Below are positions 8,790 to 20,967 of a DNA stretch of 64,000 nucleotides, in pieces. The translations under genes were made by a program, and so were the position numbers. The notes below the pieces were generated by a model. That model ran no database searches. It saw nothing but the letters and a program-made list of their open reading frames with translations, and was not told where the DNA came from. Source of the DNA: Loktanella sp. D2R18 (lineage in GTDB: Bacteria > Pseudomonadota > Alphaproteobacteria > Rhodobacterales > Rhodobacteraceae); NCBI RefSeq assembly GCF_003318235.1, contig NZ_QOCG01000030.1, positions 328,933 through 392,932 of the forward strand, written 5' to 3'. Position 1 is the first letter of the stretch. Each line of letters opens with the position of its first letter.

Positions 8790-10594
8790 TAGAACGTCCT
8801 TTCTTTGGGCGCGATTTTCGCTTCGGAAATGCCGCCCTGTTTTTCGGTTGTCAGTGGGGTCGTGATGACAGGACGGTGGCTGAGCTTGACGCTATCGCCA
8901 TCAACGTGGCTGATGGTGTGCACCCGCCAGTTTTCATCGTCACGCGTTGCGTAGTCTTCATGCGCGTGGGCGCCGCGGCTTTCCTTGCGGGCCTCAGCAC
9001 CAACGATTGTTGCCAAGGCGTTTGGCATCAGGTTGGTCAGTTCAAGCGTTTCCATCAGGTCAGAGTTCCACACGAGGCTGCGGTCGGTGACCTTGAGGTC
9101 ATCCATCTTGCCCGCAATCGCTGTCATTTTATCAACACCTTCGGCCAGTGTTTTGTCGGTACGGAACACGGCAGCGTCTGCCTGCATTGCTTTTTGCATC
9201 TCAAGACGCAGATCAGCCGTAGCGATATTGCCTTTGGCATGGCGCAGACCATCAAAACGATCAAAACATGCGTCGACTGATGGCTGGTTCAAAGTTGGGT
9301 TTGGCGCGTTGCGGTCAACAACCTCACCAGCGCGGATCGCAGCCGCACGGCCAAAGACCACAAGGTCAATCAGCGAGTTAGAACCAAGACGGTTCGCACC
9401 ATGCACAGAGGCACAGCCAGCTTCACCAACAGCCATCAGGCCCGGCACAACAGCGTTAGGATCTTTGGCAGTGGGATTCAACACCTCACCGTAATAGTTG
9501 GTTGGAATACCGCCCATGTTATAGTGAACCGTTGGCAGAACCGGGATCGGTTCTTTGGTCACGTCGACACCGGCAAAAATCTTGGCCGATTCTGAAATAC
9601 CTGGCAGACGTTCGGCCAAAGCCTCGGATGGGAGATGGTTGAGGTTCAGGTGAATATGATCCCCCCCTGCGCCAACACCGCGCCCTTCGCGAATTTCCAT
9701 TGTCATACAGCGGCTGACATAGTCACGTGGGGCAAGGTCTTTATAGTTCGGGGCGTAACGCTCCATGAACCGTTCACCTTCAGAGTTGGTGAGATACCCA
9801 CCTTCGCCGCGCGCGCCTTCTGTGATCAGACAGCCAGCACCGTAAATCCCGGTTGGGTGGAACTGCACGAATTCCATGTCCTGAAGTGGCAGCCCCTGAC
9901 GGGCGACCATGCCGCCGCCATCACCAGTACAGGTGTGGGCAGACGTAGCCGAGAAATAGGCGCGGCCATAGCCGCCAGTCGCCAGAACAACAGTTTTCGC
10001 GTTGAACACGTGCATGGTGCCATCGTCCAGCTTCCATGCGATGACGCCTTGGCAGACGCCATCTTCGGACATGATCAGATCAAGCGCGAAATATTCGATA
10101 TAGAATTCAGCCTGCTGTTTCAGCGATTGACCATAAAGCGTGTGCAAGATCGCATGACCGGTCCGGTCGGCAGCAGCACAGGTCCGTTGTACGGGCGGGC
10201 CTTCGCCAAACTCTGTTGTGTGGCCACCAAATGGACGTTGGTAAATCTTGCCTTCTTCGGTCCGGCTAAATGGCACACCGTAATGTTCCAGCTCGTAAAC
10301 CGCTTTGGGGGCTTCGCGTGCGAGATATTCCATCGCATCCGTGTCGCCCAGCCAATCAGACCCTTTGACGGTGTCATACATATGCCACTGCCAACTATCA
10401 GGGCCCATGTTACCAAGGGACGCCGCGATGCCGCCCTGCGCCGCAACTGTGTGCGACCGGGTTGGAAACACCTTTGAGATACAGGCTGTCCGCAGCCCTT
10501 GTTCCGCCAGACCCAGCGTCGCGCGCAGACCAGCACCACCAGCACCGACAACGATCGCGTCATAGGTGTGGGTTTCGTATTCGTATGCAGCCAT
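8789..10594 (-). CDS. sdhA: Succinate dehydrogenase flavoprotein subunit
   Basis: Catalytic subunit of complex II, oxidising succinate to fumarate. The 601-residue protein begins with a dinucleotide-binding motif [11 protein letters not shown]. The conserved [10 protein letters not shown] segment contains His48, the expected covalent FAD attachment residue. Further family motifs are FVQFHPTGI and [19 protein letters not shown]. It is preceded by sdhD (20 bp gap) and followed by lipoprotein genes coupled through TAATG. Confidence 0.97.
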   Translation of the reverse strand: MAAYEYETHTYDAIVVGAGGAGLRATLGLAEQGLRTACISKVFPTRSHTVAAQGGIAASLGNMGPDSWQWHMYDTVKGSDWLGDTDAMEYLAREAPKAVYELEHYGVPFSRTEEGKIYQRPFGGHTTEFGEGPPVQRTCAAADRTGHAILHTLYGQSLKQQAEFYIEYFALDLIMSEDGVCQGVIAWKLDDGTMHVFNAKTVVLATGGYGRAYFSATSAHTCTGDGGGMVARQGLPLQDMEFVQFHPTGIYGAGCLITEGARGEGGYLTNSEGERFMERYAPNYKDLAPRDYVSRCMTMEIREGRGVGAGGDHIHLNLNHLPSEALAERLPGISESAKIFAGVDVTKEPIPVLPTVHYNMGGIPTNYYGEVLNPTAKDPNAVVPGLMAVGEAGCASVHGANRLGSNSLIDLVVFGRAAAIRAGEVVDRNAPNPTLNQPSVDACFDRFDGLRHAKGNIATADLRLEMQKAMQADAAVFRTDKTLAEGVDKMTAIAGKMDDLKVTDRSLVWNSDLMETLELTNLMPNALATIVGAEARKESRGAHAHEDYATRDDENWRVHTISHVDGDSVKLSHRPVITTPLTTEKQGGISEAKIAPKERTF

Positions 10595-10614
10595 TGTTTT
10601 GTTGCTCCGCTAAA

Positions 10615-10986
10615 TTAAAGGGCGATGCGCACAATTGCGAAAATCGCAAAGGCAGCAGCAGAATAAGACAGGCAGTTCACGCCGATGATCAAACCTTTGC
10701 GGGTCAATCCGCCAGTGTAATCTTCGATTGTGGACCGGGCGCCGTGGGCAAAGTGATTGAACCCAACCAGCATGGTCAGGATCGCAATCATCGCCGGGAA
10801 CGGGCGCTGATAATAAGCGATCACTTCGGAATAGGGCGAGCCAAGGATCGCGCCGAAAGACAAGATGAACATAAGCACAAGTGGCAGCAACGCCACAGAG
10901 GTGACCATCATATGCCAGTGATGTTCAGTACCAGTTTTCGCAGAGCCAAGCCCGGCAGCGCGTTTACGGTCAGTGATGAAACCCAT
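10615..10986 (-). CDS. sdhD: Succinate dehydrogenase membrane anchor subunit
   Basis: One of two integral membrane subunits that anchor SdhAB and bind haem b and quinone. The 123-residue protein has three predicted transmembrane segments (about 29-48, 62-80 and 98-121) and the motif HWHMMVTSVAL. The segment FNHFAHGARSTIEDY contains His residues at the position expected for haem ligation. It lies 12 bp after sdhC and 20 bp before sdhA. Confidence 0.92.
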   Translation of the reverse strand: MGFITDRKRAAGLGSAKTGTEHHWHMMVTSVALLPLVLMFILSFGAILGSPYSEVIAYYQRPFPAMIAILTMLVGFNHFAHGARSTIEDYTGGLTRKGLIIGVNCLSYSAAAFAIFAIVRIAL

Positions 10987-10998
10987 GATCCGTCTCCC

Positions 10999-11388
10999 TT
11001 ACAGTACGATGACGACAAAGATCGTCAGCAAAACGGACCCAACCAACGCCGCTTGGGCGTACATTTCGGATTGATCAACCTCAAGCATTCGGCCGGAATC
11101 CCAAATCAGGTGGCGAATACCAAACAGCATGTGGTAGAACATCGCCCAGGTTGAGAAGAACAAGATCAAATCGCCGAACCAGCTGGTGATAAACCCATTT
11201 GCAGTTGCAAATGCTTCGGGGCCAGATGCGGCGGCAACAAACCACCAAACGATCATCAGAGACGCAACCAGCAGCGAGAGCCCGGTGATCCGCGTAAAGA
11301 TTGACGACATAGAGGTCCACTGCGGTCGGTAATATTGCCCGATCATGAACGGTGACAGAGGACGGTTGTCCTGATTATTGTCGGCCAT
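10999..11388 (-). CDS. sdhC: Succinate dehydrogenase cytochrome b556 subunit
   Basis: Haem b- and quinone-binding membrane subunit of complex II. The protein has 129 residues when started at MADNNQDNRPLSP (ATG at 11388), which has an AAGGGA ribosome-binding site eight bases upstream. The frame is open 24 codons further, but that extension is Lys/Gly-rich and unlike the family. Signatures are RPLSPF, SIFTRITGLSL and the haem-ligand region FYHMLFGIRHLIWD. Three transmembrane segments are visible. It is the first gene of the operon and carries the regulated promoter described at 11505-11556. Confidence 0.93.
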   Translation of the reverse strand: MADNNQDNRPLSPFMIGQYYRPQWTSMSSIFTRITGLSLLVASLMIVWWFVAAASGPEAFATANGFITSWFGDLILFFSTWAMFYHMLFGIRHLIWDSGRMLEVDQSEMYAQAALVGSVLLTIFVVIVL

Positions 11389-11504
11389 GAATGTTCCCTT
11401 CTTTGGCTTGGCTGCCATTTCGGTTGCGCCTTTAGTCTTTTTTGCACCAATTCCAGCCAAGAGTCACGCAAAGTAAGATGGATAAACAGTGAATTCTTGC
11501 CGCA

Positions 11505-11533
11505 ATTATGCAAAATACCGCCCTTTGTGATCA
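11505..11533 (-). promoter_or_regulatory. Candidate sdhCDAB promoter
   Basis: On the reverse strand a CATAAT -10 element (11505-11510) lies 17 bp from TGATCA (11528-11533), which would act as a weak -35 and is the centre of the proximal TGTGATCACA palindrome. A protein on this palindrome would contact or replace the -35 region. The arrangement is mirrored upstream of sucC. Start-site position is inferred only. Confidence 0.5.
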
Positions 11534-11556
11534 CACATTTTTTCCATGTGATCACA
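11526..11556. promoter_or_regulatory. Paired TGTGATCACA operators upstream of sdhC
   Basis: Two perfect copies of the 10-bp palindrome TGTGATCACA, at 11526-11535 and 11547-11556, are centred 21 bp apart (two helical turns), so two dimers would bind the same face of the DNA. The same pair with the same spacing occurs at 18092-18122 before sucC, and one copy precedes the GntR regulator gene at 30468-30477. The sequence style (TGT...ACA with a GATC core) suits FadR-subfamily GntR regulators. Proposed ligand protein: the GntR/FCD regulator at 29810-30457. Confidence 0.7.
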
Positions 11557-11920
11557 AATAAAAACTGAGTTATTTAGTCGGAATACTTAAGGATGATCGC
11601 TCACGCCCGGCAATAAGATCGTTAACGCTCGCTTAAGCAACGTCATATCACGACCTACGAACAAAGGATAACTACCCCGACATCGGCTCCGCTCAGCGAA
11701 AGGCAACTATGAGCCCAACCTTGTCAATATTATGCACCACTACGAATGTCGGCTATCATTCGGCTTTCAAAAGCCTACAGCAACTAAGGAGGTTTTGAAC
11801 GGGTTTTAGTGAACGCAAATTGCGATGTTTTACATCGTATCAAGAAGGAGAGCTTTGGATCACTCTTGATTGAATGGCTGCCCTCTATAAGTTGAAAGTT
11901 GACAGTGAGGAGAATTCGTC
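11557..11920. other. Intergenic stretch between the sdh promoter and a small ORF
   Basis: About 360 bp, A+T-richer by eye than the surrounding genes, with no convincing gene. It contains an ACGAATGTCGGCTATCATT stretch (11732-11750) similar to sequences in the gene-poor region at 31.9-32.6 kb, possibly debris of a dispersed repeat. It should also hold the promoter of the small forward gene at 11921. Confidence 0.4.
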
Positions 11921-12085
11921 GTGATCAACGGTAACTTTAATCACCCAGAATATGGAGCCTGTCGCTTTATAGGAAATGCCGGCGACTGGATTGTATTTGA
12001 ATGTTGGCATTCAAGTGAAAGTAAGTGGGTCCGTCAAACAGAACGGTTAAGCGTTCTGTTAAAACTTATTGATGCCAATACATAA
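11921..12085 (+). CDS. Small protein, 54 residues, unknown
   Basis: A GTG-initiated frame of 54 codons beginning MINGNFNHPEYGAC and ending LIDANT. It is supported by a strong AGGAGA ribosome-binding site eight bases before the start. The peptide is soluble-looking, with Trp and Cys residues (GDWIVFECWHSSESKW) and no signal or membrane segment. It is the only forward-strand gene between the leftward sdh and mch operons. Small size and lack of a known family keep confidence moderate. Confidence 0.5.
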   Translation: MINGNFNHPEYGACRFIGNAGDWIVFECWHSSESKWVRQTERLSVLLKLIDANT

Positions 12086-12223
12086 AGTTTGGGATCAACC
12101 CTAAAACCACCGTTTATTGAATGCGACCTGTTCTGCCAGAGAACGCCCCAGTGGTCCCCAAATCTAGATGCCAAAGCCTCTATGCTGGGTGCGAGCCGCC
12201 TACTGCTCCGCTAGAATAACAGG

Positions 12224-13249
12224 TTACTCCGGCATCAAGGCCCAACAATCCAGATCAAGCAGCACATCGGGGTGATACTTCCCATCGTCCCCACGCAACG
12301 CACCCGCCGCGCCTTTGGTCGCGACCAGCCGTAGCCGGATCGCGCCGACTCCCGGCGCAGCTGTTTCAGCGATGTCCAAAACCTCGGACCATGCCCGCAC
12401 CGTGTCGCCTGCGAAACATGGATTTGCATGTGCGCCGCCATTCAACGCCACAATCATCTGCGCATTAGCTAACCCATTGAACGACAGCGCCCGCGCCATT
12501 GAAATCACGTGACCACCGTAGATCAGCCGTTTGCCATCTGGTCGATTAGTTGCGTCAAAGTGCACTTTGGCGGTGTTCTGCCAAAGCCGGGTGGCGAGCA
12601 TATGTTCGGCCTCTTCAATGGTGACGCCGTCCACATGGTCGATGACTTCGCCGACGGCATAGTCAGACAGACGGTGCGGTTCCCCCGCCAGTGCAAAATC
12701 ATAGTTGCTGAAATCAAGCCCCTCTGGGATCACCAGATCATCCGCCCCAACGGCGCTGTTCAGCGCAGGGATCACCGTCTCAGGCGCGGGATCATCGCCG
12801 CGTTTACGCACCATCACCCAGCGCACATATGACATCAGCACTTCGCCATGCTGGTTACGCCCGGTGGTCCGCACCCAAACGACACCGCTTTTGCCGTTTG
12901 AATTTTGCTTAACCCCGATCACCTCGGACGTGGCGGTGATTGTATCACCGGGCCAAAGCGGCGTTTCCCAGCGCCCTTCGGCATAGCCCAGATTAGCAAC
13001 CGCATTTAACGACACATCCGGGACCGTTTTGCCAAATACCGTGTGAAAGGTCACAAGATCATCCAGCGGGCTAAACGGCAGACCGCAGCTTTGCGCGAAT
13101 TGATCCGACGAATGCAACGCGTGCCGGGCAGGATAAAGCGCGTGATATAGTGCGCGTTCGCCCATCTTGATCGTGCGCGGCACGGCATGGGTGATCACAT
13201 CGCCAACCGCGTAATCTTCGAAAAACCGTCCTGCGTTTGTCTTGCTCAT
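12224..13249 (-). CDS. mch: Mesaconyl-CoA hydratase (beta-methylmalyl-CoA dehydratase)
   Basis: Reversible hydration of mesaconyl-C1-CoA to beta-methylmalyl-CoA in the ethylmalonyl-CoA pathway. The 341-residue protein has two MaoC/hotdog-like halves. The first contains FFEDYAVGDVITHA and LDDLVTFHTVFGKTV, the second IYGGHVISMARALSFNGL. Length and N-terminus match the Rhodobacter Mch family as I recall it. Its ATG overlaps the DUF1737 stop by four bases (ATGA), and it is the last gene of the operon mcl2-nnrU-DUF1737-mch. Confidence 0.92.
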   Translation of the reverse strand: MSKTNAGRFFEDYAVGDVITHAVPRTIKMGERALYHALYPARHALHSSDQFAQSCGLPFSPLDDLVTFHTVFGKTVPDVSLNAVANLGYAEGRWETPLWPGDTITATSEVIGVKQNSNGKSGVVWVRTTGRNQHGEVLMSYVRWVMVRKRGDDPAPETVIPALNSAVGADDLVIPEGLDFSNYDFALAGEPHRLSDYAVGEVIDHVDGVTIEEAEHMLATRLWQNTAKVHFDATNRPDGKRLIYGGHVISMARALSFNGLANAQMIVALNGGAHANPCFAGDTVRAWSEVLDIAETAAPGVGAIRLRLVATKGAAGALRGDDGKYHPDVLLDLDCWALMPE

Positions 13250-13449
13250 TGCTCACCTAACTTCATGTCCGGTGTGTAGGGCGCGTCGATATCTTTGGTC
13301 ACGGCCTGCCCGCACCGCATCACGCCATTGGCCTGATCAAACGCGTAGGTGGGGCTGCCGTGCAATTCCCACCCTTTGGACAAGGCCAAGGACACTTTGT
13401 GGCAAAACGCGGATGTGTCATCTTCGGTCAATAAGCGGTAAATTTTCAT
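13246..13449 (-). CDS. DUF1737 domain protein
   Basis: A 67-residue cytosolic protein of the DUF1737 type, recognised by KIYRLLTEDDTSAFCHKV, the GWELHGSPTYAFD core and the CGQAVTK ending. The family is small, common in Rhodobacteraceae and without a known function. It sits 3 bp after nnrU and overlaps mch by ATGA, so it is co-translated with the ethylmalonyl-CoA pathway genes. Confidence 0.8.
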   Translation of the reverse strand: MKIYRLLTEDDTSAFCHKVSLALSKGWELHGSPTYAFDQANGVMRCGQAVTKDIDAPYTPDMKLGEQ

Positions 13450-13452
13450 GAT

Positions 13453-13994
13453 TTATCCAAACGGGTTATAGCCCAGCGCCACATGCACACCCGCCACGAC
13501 GGCAAAGACGACAACGGTGGCAATCAAGGCTGTGATTTCTTTTTTCATGGGCACGGCTGGGCCCGGCGTCCAATCAGGTTGCGCACGGTTGATCAGCTGC
13601 ACTTCGGAGCTTGCCCAAACAAGCAACCCGCCAAACAAAACAAACGATGGGGTGTCGCCATTGACGATCAAATGCGCAAGCGCCCAGATCATCACGGCCG
13701 TCAACTGCGGGTGGCGGATGTATTGGGTGATCCGGGCCTTTGATCCGGACGCCGCAAAAAGATAAAATGCAAGCAACATCAAAAGGTTGTTGATCCCTAC
13801 CAGCGCCGGTGTCCGGCCCCAATAATAGGTGCCTTGTGCCATACGGTAGCCAATAATCATCAAAATCAGACCGACAACAGCGCCAATGGCCACGGCCATT
13901 TTCCCCTGATCGCCAAATTTGGCACGGTGCGCCGGGGCAAGCCGTTTCCAAAAATGCACCCCAACCCAAAGGGCAAGTCCAAAGATAAGTAGTA

Positions 13995-13998
<4 letters not shown>
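13453..13998 (-). CDS. NnrU family membrane protein
   Basis: A 181-residue integral membrane protein with about five hydrophobic segments and the NnrU signature GYRMAQGTYYWG plus YIRHPQLTAVMIWALAHL. NnrU proteins were first linked to nitric oxide and denitrification but are widespread, with isoprenylcysteine methyltransferase-like topology. No denitrification genes are visible here. It overlaps the mcl2 stop by four bases (ATGA) and leads into DUF1737, so it is an internal operon gene. Confidence 0.85.
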
Positions 13999-14837
<839 letters not shown>

Positions 14838-15010
14838 GACGTTTCCTCGCAATAAAATTGCGCACACATGGCCAGAAGTTGAATGATAATTCAAGTGAAA
14901 ATATGCCGCAGCGCGGCAACATCATCAATTAGCGCCCAACGCAACGGTGATAGATATCTAGGTTCTGCGGTATCGCAATGTGATCGGCTAAAGCCCGATC
15001 AGCATCGATT

Positions 15011-16000
15011 TTATCCTGTGTCGAATGTTCTGATGAGCCGGAAACCAAAAAAGTCACGGCGGGTTGTATTCTCAGGTCGGACTCGACGAGCTAGACGCAA
15101 GCTATCCATTGCACCATTGTGTGCTCCGCCCTTTGCAACACGCCGTTCACAATCAGTTTGTCCGAGAGCATCTGCAAGGTACGCGCTATCGGAACTCAGG
15201 CCGAGGTGTTCGTCAGACCAGCAGGATAAAGTGTACTCTCTAACATTTCCGGACATATGCCGAAGGCCCCATGTGTTCGCAGCATCTAATTCTCCAACGG
15301 GTATGGGCGCGTTTTGGTTGGCTAGGTAGGGCATTGATTGCCCTCGTCTTAAATGTTCTGTTGCCCGTCCCGAAAAATTCGCTTGATCTGAGGTCAGATC
15401 ATCGCCCTGCGCAAAGCGCGTCGTTGTCCCTGCGCGCGCCGCATATTCCCATTCGGCCTCTGTCGGTAGACGATAAACGTCATCCCCGACCTGCGCATTT
15501 AGCCACGCAACATATTCAAGAATATCCAGATACGAGACGTTGATCACCGGATGATCGGGGCCAATCACGACGTAGCCTTGCCGCGTCAGGACGTTGATAT
15601 CCGGGCTGTGTGAGCAACCACCTGCGTCGACACAGATCATCCATTCCGCGTAGGTAAGCTCGTTCCGAGCCATGGCATAAGGAATATCCATCACGACCTG
15701 ATGGCGGGGATGCTCGCTCGGGATAATATTGATCTCATCAGGACCACGCACAGTACCCGTTGCGTCCGGGCCATAAATATCAAACGGGTTGCGCGATTCA
15801 CCGAGGATAGCCCCCATCATAAATGACCCCAGCGGCATAACGATCATCTCTGGGCAATCGGCGCATTCTTGGAACATTTCAAGTTCGCCGACGGTCTGCC
15901 CGTCAGTAAGCTGATAGGTGGGGGCTGTTTCGGCTATGCTGGTCGTCGCTGCAAACACACATCCGAGTGCAAACAAAATTGTCTTAATCGTCGCGTTCAT
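15011..16000 (-). CDS. Exported SUMF1/FGE-fold protein lacking the catalytic cysteines
   Basis: A 329-residue protein with an N-terminal signal peptide (cleavage near SIAETAP) and a formylglycine-generating-enzyme fold: MIVMPLGSFMMG, RNELTYAEWMICVD, VNVSYLDILEYVAWLN, YRLPTEAEWEYAARAGT, NTWGLRHMSGNVREY and the C-terminal GFRL motif. In true FGE two catalytic Cys follow the RxxRGGS motif; here the corresponding stretch KGGAHNGAMDSLRLARR has none. It is therefore a SUMF1-like binding or structural protein rather than a sulfatase activator. The start at 16000 begins the signal peptide. Confidence 0.82.
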   Translation of the reverse strand: MNATIKTILFALGCVFAATTSIAETAPTYQLTDGQTVGELEMFQECADCPEMIVMPLGSFMMGAILGESRNPFDIYGPDATGTVRGPDEINIIPSEHPRHQVVMDIPYAMARNELTYAEWMICVDAGGCSHSPDINVLTRQGYVVIGPDHPVINVSYLDILEYVAWLNAQVGDDVYRLPTEAEWEYAARAGTTTRFAQGDDLTSDQANFSGRATEHLRRGQSMPYLANQNAPIPVGELDAANTWGLRHMSGNVREYTLSCWSDEHLGLSSDSAYLADALGQTDCERRVAKGGAHNGAMDSLRLARRVRPENTTRRDFFGFRLIRTFDTG

Positions 16001-16085
16001 TTTGGACACACCCTCTGGCAGCAAAACCATATCACCGCAATCGCTATCAGTGCGCCGCACCCCAGTAAAGCATCGGATCAGGCGC

Positions 16086-17963
<1,878 letters not shown>

Positions 17964-17988
17964 GCGCCATATCGCATCGTTTACACTA

Positions 17989-18012
17989 GGGCGCCCCTCG
18001 GGGCGCCCTTTT
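17989..18012 (+). terminator. Rho-independent terminator after mdh
   Basis: The stem GGGCGCCC (17989-17996) with GGGCGCCC (18001-18008), a tight CTCG loop and then TTTT form a strong intrinsic terminator 26 bp after the mdh stop. It separates mdh from the suc promoter. Confidence 0.85.
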
Positions 18013-18091
18013 GCGTTTCGTATAGCTGACACTACCGCGAATCCCTCTATATAACTAAGTTCCGCGCGAACAACTTAGGTGACATCAAATT

Positions 18092-18122
18092 TGTGATCAC
18101 AGCGCAAAAACGTGTGATCACA
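18092..18122. promoter_or_regulatory. Paired TGTGATCACA operators upstream of sucC
   Basis: Perfect palindromes TGTGATCACA at 18092-18101 and 18113-18122, centres 21 bp apart, exactly as upstream of sdhC. The proximal copy overlaps a potential -35 (TGATCA, 18115-18120) placed 18 bp from a -10-like CATATT (18139-18144). Proposed to bind the GntR/FCD regulator at 29810-30457. Confidence 0.7.
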
Positions 18123-18144
18123 AATGTTCGATTATGCCCATATT
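18115..18144 (+). promoter_or_regulatory. Candidate suc operon promoter
   Basis: TGATCA (18115-18120) and CATATT (18139-18144) with an 18-bp spacer give a weak sigma70-type promoter that embeds the proximal operator. The 5' leader to sucC would be about 70 bases and A+T-rich. A weak -35 covered by an operator would suit an activator in this position. Confidence 0.4.
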
Positions 18145-18220
18145 TTTCATTTTTCAGTTACAAAACATTCATTCCTTGTGGTTTAGATAGGTCAACCGAA
18201 GCCAAATTGGACATGTCCCT

Positions 18221-19414
18221 ATGAACATCCACGAATATCAGGCCAAAGCACTCTTGCGCAGCTACGGCGCGCCAGTTTCTGACGGCCGCCCTGTCACCCG
18301 TGCAGAAGACGCAAAAACCGCCGCTGGCGAACTTGATGGCCCGCTTTGGGTGGTCAAGGCGCAGATCCACGCAGGTGGGCGCGGCAAAGGCAAATTCAAA
18401 GAAGCTGACGCAGGCGAAGCAGGCGGTGTCCGTCTTGCTAAATCAGTCGAAGAAGCTGCCGAAGAAGCCAAAAAGATGCTGGGCCGCACATTGGTCACGC
18501 ATCAAACTGGTCCCGTCGGCAAAGTTGTGAACCGCATCTACATCGAAGACGGTTCAGGCATTGAAACTGAAATGTATCTCGCCCTGCTCGTTGATCGTGC
18601 AACAAGCCGGATTGGTTTTGTTGTGTCGACCGAAGGCGGCATGGACATCGAGGAAGTTGCCGAAAACACCCCTGAAAAGATCCTGAACTTCACAGTTGAT
18701 CCTGCGACTGGCTATCAGGCGTTCCACGGCCGCCGCGTTGCGTTCGCACTTGGCCTGAATGGCCCGCAAACAAAGCAATGCGTCAAACTTATGGGCCAGC
18801 TTTATACAGCCTTCGTCGAAAAAGACATGGAAATGCTGGAAATCAACCCATTGATCGTCACCGACGGCGGCGACCTCAAAGTGTTGGATGCCAAAGTTTC
18901 ATTCGACGGCAACGCGATCTACCGCCACGCGGATATTGCCGCGCTGCGCGACGAAACCGAAGAAGACCCCAAAGAATTGGCCGCATCAAAGTTCGACCTG
19001 AACTACATCGCCCTTGAAGGCGAAATCGGCTGCATGGTGAACGGTGCGGGCCTCGCGATGGCTACAATGGACATCATCAAACTTTACGGTGCTGAACCTG
19101 CCAACTTCCTCGACGTTGGTGGCGGCGCGACCAAAGAAAAAGTAACCGAAGCCTTCAAAATCATCACATCTGATCCAAACGTCAAAGGCATCCTCGTGAA
19201 CATCTTTGGCGGCATCATGCGTTGCGACGTCATCGCCGAAGGCGTAATCGCGGCTGTCAAAGAAGTCGGCCTGCAAGTGCCACTGGTTGTCCGCCTCGAA
19301 GGGACGAACGTCGAAAAAGGCAAAGAGATCATCAACAATTCCGGCCTCGCCGTGATTGCAGCTGACGACCTCAAAGACGGTGCCCAAAAAATCGTGAAAG
19401 CGGTCAAAGGGTGA
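18221..19414 (+). CDS. sucC: Succinyl-CoA synthetase beta subunit (ADP-forming)
   Basis: With SucD interconverts succinyl-CoA and succinate plus ATP in the TCA cycle. The 397-residue protein has an N-terminal ATP-grasp domain ([41 protein letters not shown] motif) and the C-terminal ligase domain ([22 protein letters not shown]). It is the first gene of the suc operon behind the paired operators. Its TGA overlaps the next gene's ATG by one base. Confidence 0.97.
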   Translation: MNIHEYQAKALLRSYGAPVSDGRPVTRAEDAKTAAGELDGPLWVVKAQIHAGGRGKGKFKEADAGEAGGVRLAKSVEEAAEEAKKMLGRTLVTHQTGPVGKVVNRIYIEDGSGIETEMYLALLVDRATSRIGFVVSTEGGMDIEEVAENTPEKILNFTVDPATGYQAFHGRRVAFALGLNGPQTKQCVKLMGQLYTAFVEKDMEMLEINPLIVTDGGDLKVLDAKVSFDGNAIYRHADIAALRDETEEDPKELAASKFDLNYIALEGEIGCMVNGAGLAMATMDIIKLYGAEPANFLDVGGGATKEKVTEAFKIITSDPNVKGILVNIFGGIMRCDVIAEGVIAAVKEVGLQVPLVVRLEGTNVEKGKEIINNSGLAVIAADDLKDGAQKIVKAVKG

Positions 19415-19947
19415 TGCAAAAGGCGGTCAAAAACCTGAGCATTGCATCGATAATCTCGTTGCTTGCCGCGTGTGCTACAGCACCGACGTCAACAAGTGAC
19501 CAAACTTCAGGCGGAGCTCCTTCGTTGCGCGCTTCGCTGGTCAACACGACCGTCGAAAACAGTTTTGAGAACGCGATCGCCGCATGTGCAAATTACGTCG
19601 TCTCGGGTACAGCGCTGTCTTCACTCGGAAGTCACGGATTTCAACAATCCGGGACCAAACAAACTATCCGATTGGAAAACCCCAATGCGCTGGGAAACTC
19701 TAAAATTGTTGCAGTTCCGCGGCGTGGCGAGTGCCACGTCACGACATCGCCAGTAGCCTTCCGGGACATTAGCACCGTTACAAACTGGATAGAACCCGCC
19801 CTTATTCAAGCAGGTTTCACGAAACAAATTCGTCCACAAAACGAACACTTTGCAGAGATCCTTTTTGTAAAGAACGGTGTCACTGTCGACGTGCGTAGAT
19901 CGACCGGTGCTGGCGAGTTCAACGTAATATTGAGGCGAGAGCAATAG
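19414..19947 (+). CDS. Putative lipoprotein between sucC and sucD
   Basis: A 177-residue protein, [14 protein letters not shown], with signal peptide and lipobox LLAAC. The mature part has a low-complexity Ser/Thr/Ala segment, then a domain with two Cys (AAC...GEC) and a C-terminal [17 protein letters not shown]. Translation start is the ATG sharing one base with the sucC stop (TGATG), although a GTG one codon upstream is possible. Function unknown. Its presence inside the suc operon parallels the lipoproteins inside the sdh operon. Confidence 0.7.
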   Translation: MQKAVKNLSIASIISLLAACATAPTSTSDQTSGGAPSLRASLVNTTVENSFENAIAACANYVVSGTALSSLGSHGFQQSGTKQTIRLENPNALGNSKIVAVPRRGECHVTTSPVAFRDISTVTNWIEPALIQAGFTKQIRPQNEHFAEILFVKNGVTVDVRRSTGAGEFNVILRREQ

Positions 19948-20014
19948 CGCCGGAAAAACACTGCGGCGACGAGACGTCGCCGCAACGCAAACAGAAAACT
20001 TAGGAACCAGCCAC

Positions 20015-20896
20015 ATGGCCATTCTCGTAAACGAAAACACCAAAGTCATCTGTCAGGGCCTTACGGGTTCGCAGGGGACATTCCACTCTGAACAAGCCAT
20101 TGCTTATGGCACAAAAATGGTTGGCGGCGTGACGCCCGGCAAAGGCGGACAGGTTCATCTAGACCTGCCGATCTTTAACTCGGTCCACGAAGCCAAGCAC
20201 GTCACCGAAGCCAACGCATCGGTCATCTATGTGCCGCCGCCGTTCGCAGCCGATTCAATCCTCGAGGCGATCGACGCTGAAATGGAACTGATCATTTGTA
20301 TCACCGAAGGCATCCCTGTGCTGGACATGATGCGGGTCAAACGCGCGCTCGAAGGTTCTGCCTCACGCTTGATCGGGCCAAACTGCCCGGGCGTGATCAC
20401 GCCTGACGCCTGCAAAATCGGCATCATGCCGGGCCACATCCACAAACGTGGGTCCGTTGGTGTTGTGTCGCGGTCTGGTACATTGACTTACGAAGCGGTG
20501 AAGCAGACCTCTGATTCCGGTCTTGGTCAGTCAACCGCTGTCGGCATCGGTGGCGACCCCATCAAAGGCACAGAGCACATCGACGTGCTGGACATGTTCC
20601 TTGACGATGATGAAACACAATCCATCATCATGATCGGTGAGATCGGTGGCTCTGCAGAAGAAGAAGCCGCAGAATTCCTTGCTGATCAGCGCAAAAAGGG
20701 CCGCTGGAAACCAACCGCTGGCTTTATCGCCGGCCGCACGGCACCTCCGGGCCGCCGCATGGGTCACGCTGGCGCGATTGTTGCCGGCGGTAAAGGCGAC
20801 GCGGAAAGCAAGATCGAAGCCATGAAATCTGCCGGCATCATCGTCGCAGACAGCCCCGCCACACTTGGCGAAGCTGTGCTCAAGGCAATCGGCTAA
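20015..20896 (+). CDS. sucD: Succinyl-CoA synthetase alpha subunit
   Basis: Carries the phosphohistidine and binds CoA in succinyl-CoA synthetase. The 293-residue protein has the CoA-binding Rossmann start ([24 protein letters not shown]), the GPNCPG motif and the active-site histidine in [11 protein letters not shown] (His251 by codon count). It is separated from sucC by the lipoprotein gene, an unusual interruption of an otherwise standard pair. Confidence 0.97.
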   Translation: MAILVNENTKVICQGLTGSQGTFHSEQAIAYGTKMVGGVTPGKGGQVHLDLPIFNSVHEAKHVTEANASVIYVPPPFAADSILEAIDAEMELIICITEGIPVLDMMRVKRALEGSASRLIGPNCPGVITPDACKIGIMPGHIHKRGSVGVVSRSGTLTYEAVKQTSDSGLGQSTAVGIGGDPIKGTEHIDVLDMFLDDDETQSIIMIGEIGGSAEEEAAEFLADQRKKGRWKPTAGFIAGRTAPPGRRMGHAGAIVAGGKGDAESKIEAMKSAGIIVADSPATLGEAVLKAIG

Positions 20897-20904
20897 AAGA
20901 CACC

Positions 20905-20931
20905 GCACGGTGCAATTCAATTGCGCCGTGC
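20905..20931 (+). other. Hairpin after sucD
   Basis: GCACGGTGCAATT and AATTGCGCCGTGC form an almost perfect hairpin with one wobble pair, 8 bp after the sucD stop. No T-run follows, so it is more likely an mRNA-processing or stabilising hairpin within the suc operon than a terminator. Confidence 0.55.
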
Positions 20932-20967
20932 AATCAACCGCACGTAAGACGGTCTAGGATAGACAAG

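Noticed and set aside
9635..10477. 280-codon forward open frame
   Set aside because: Shadow of sdhA codon bias on the opposite strand; no ribosome-binding site or family motifs.
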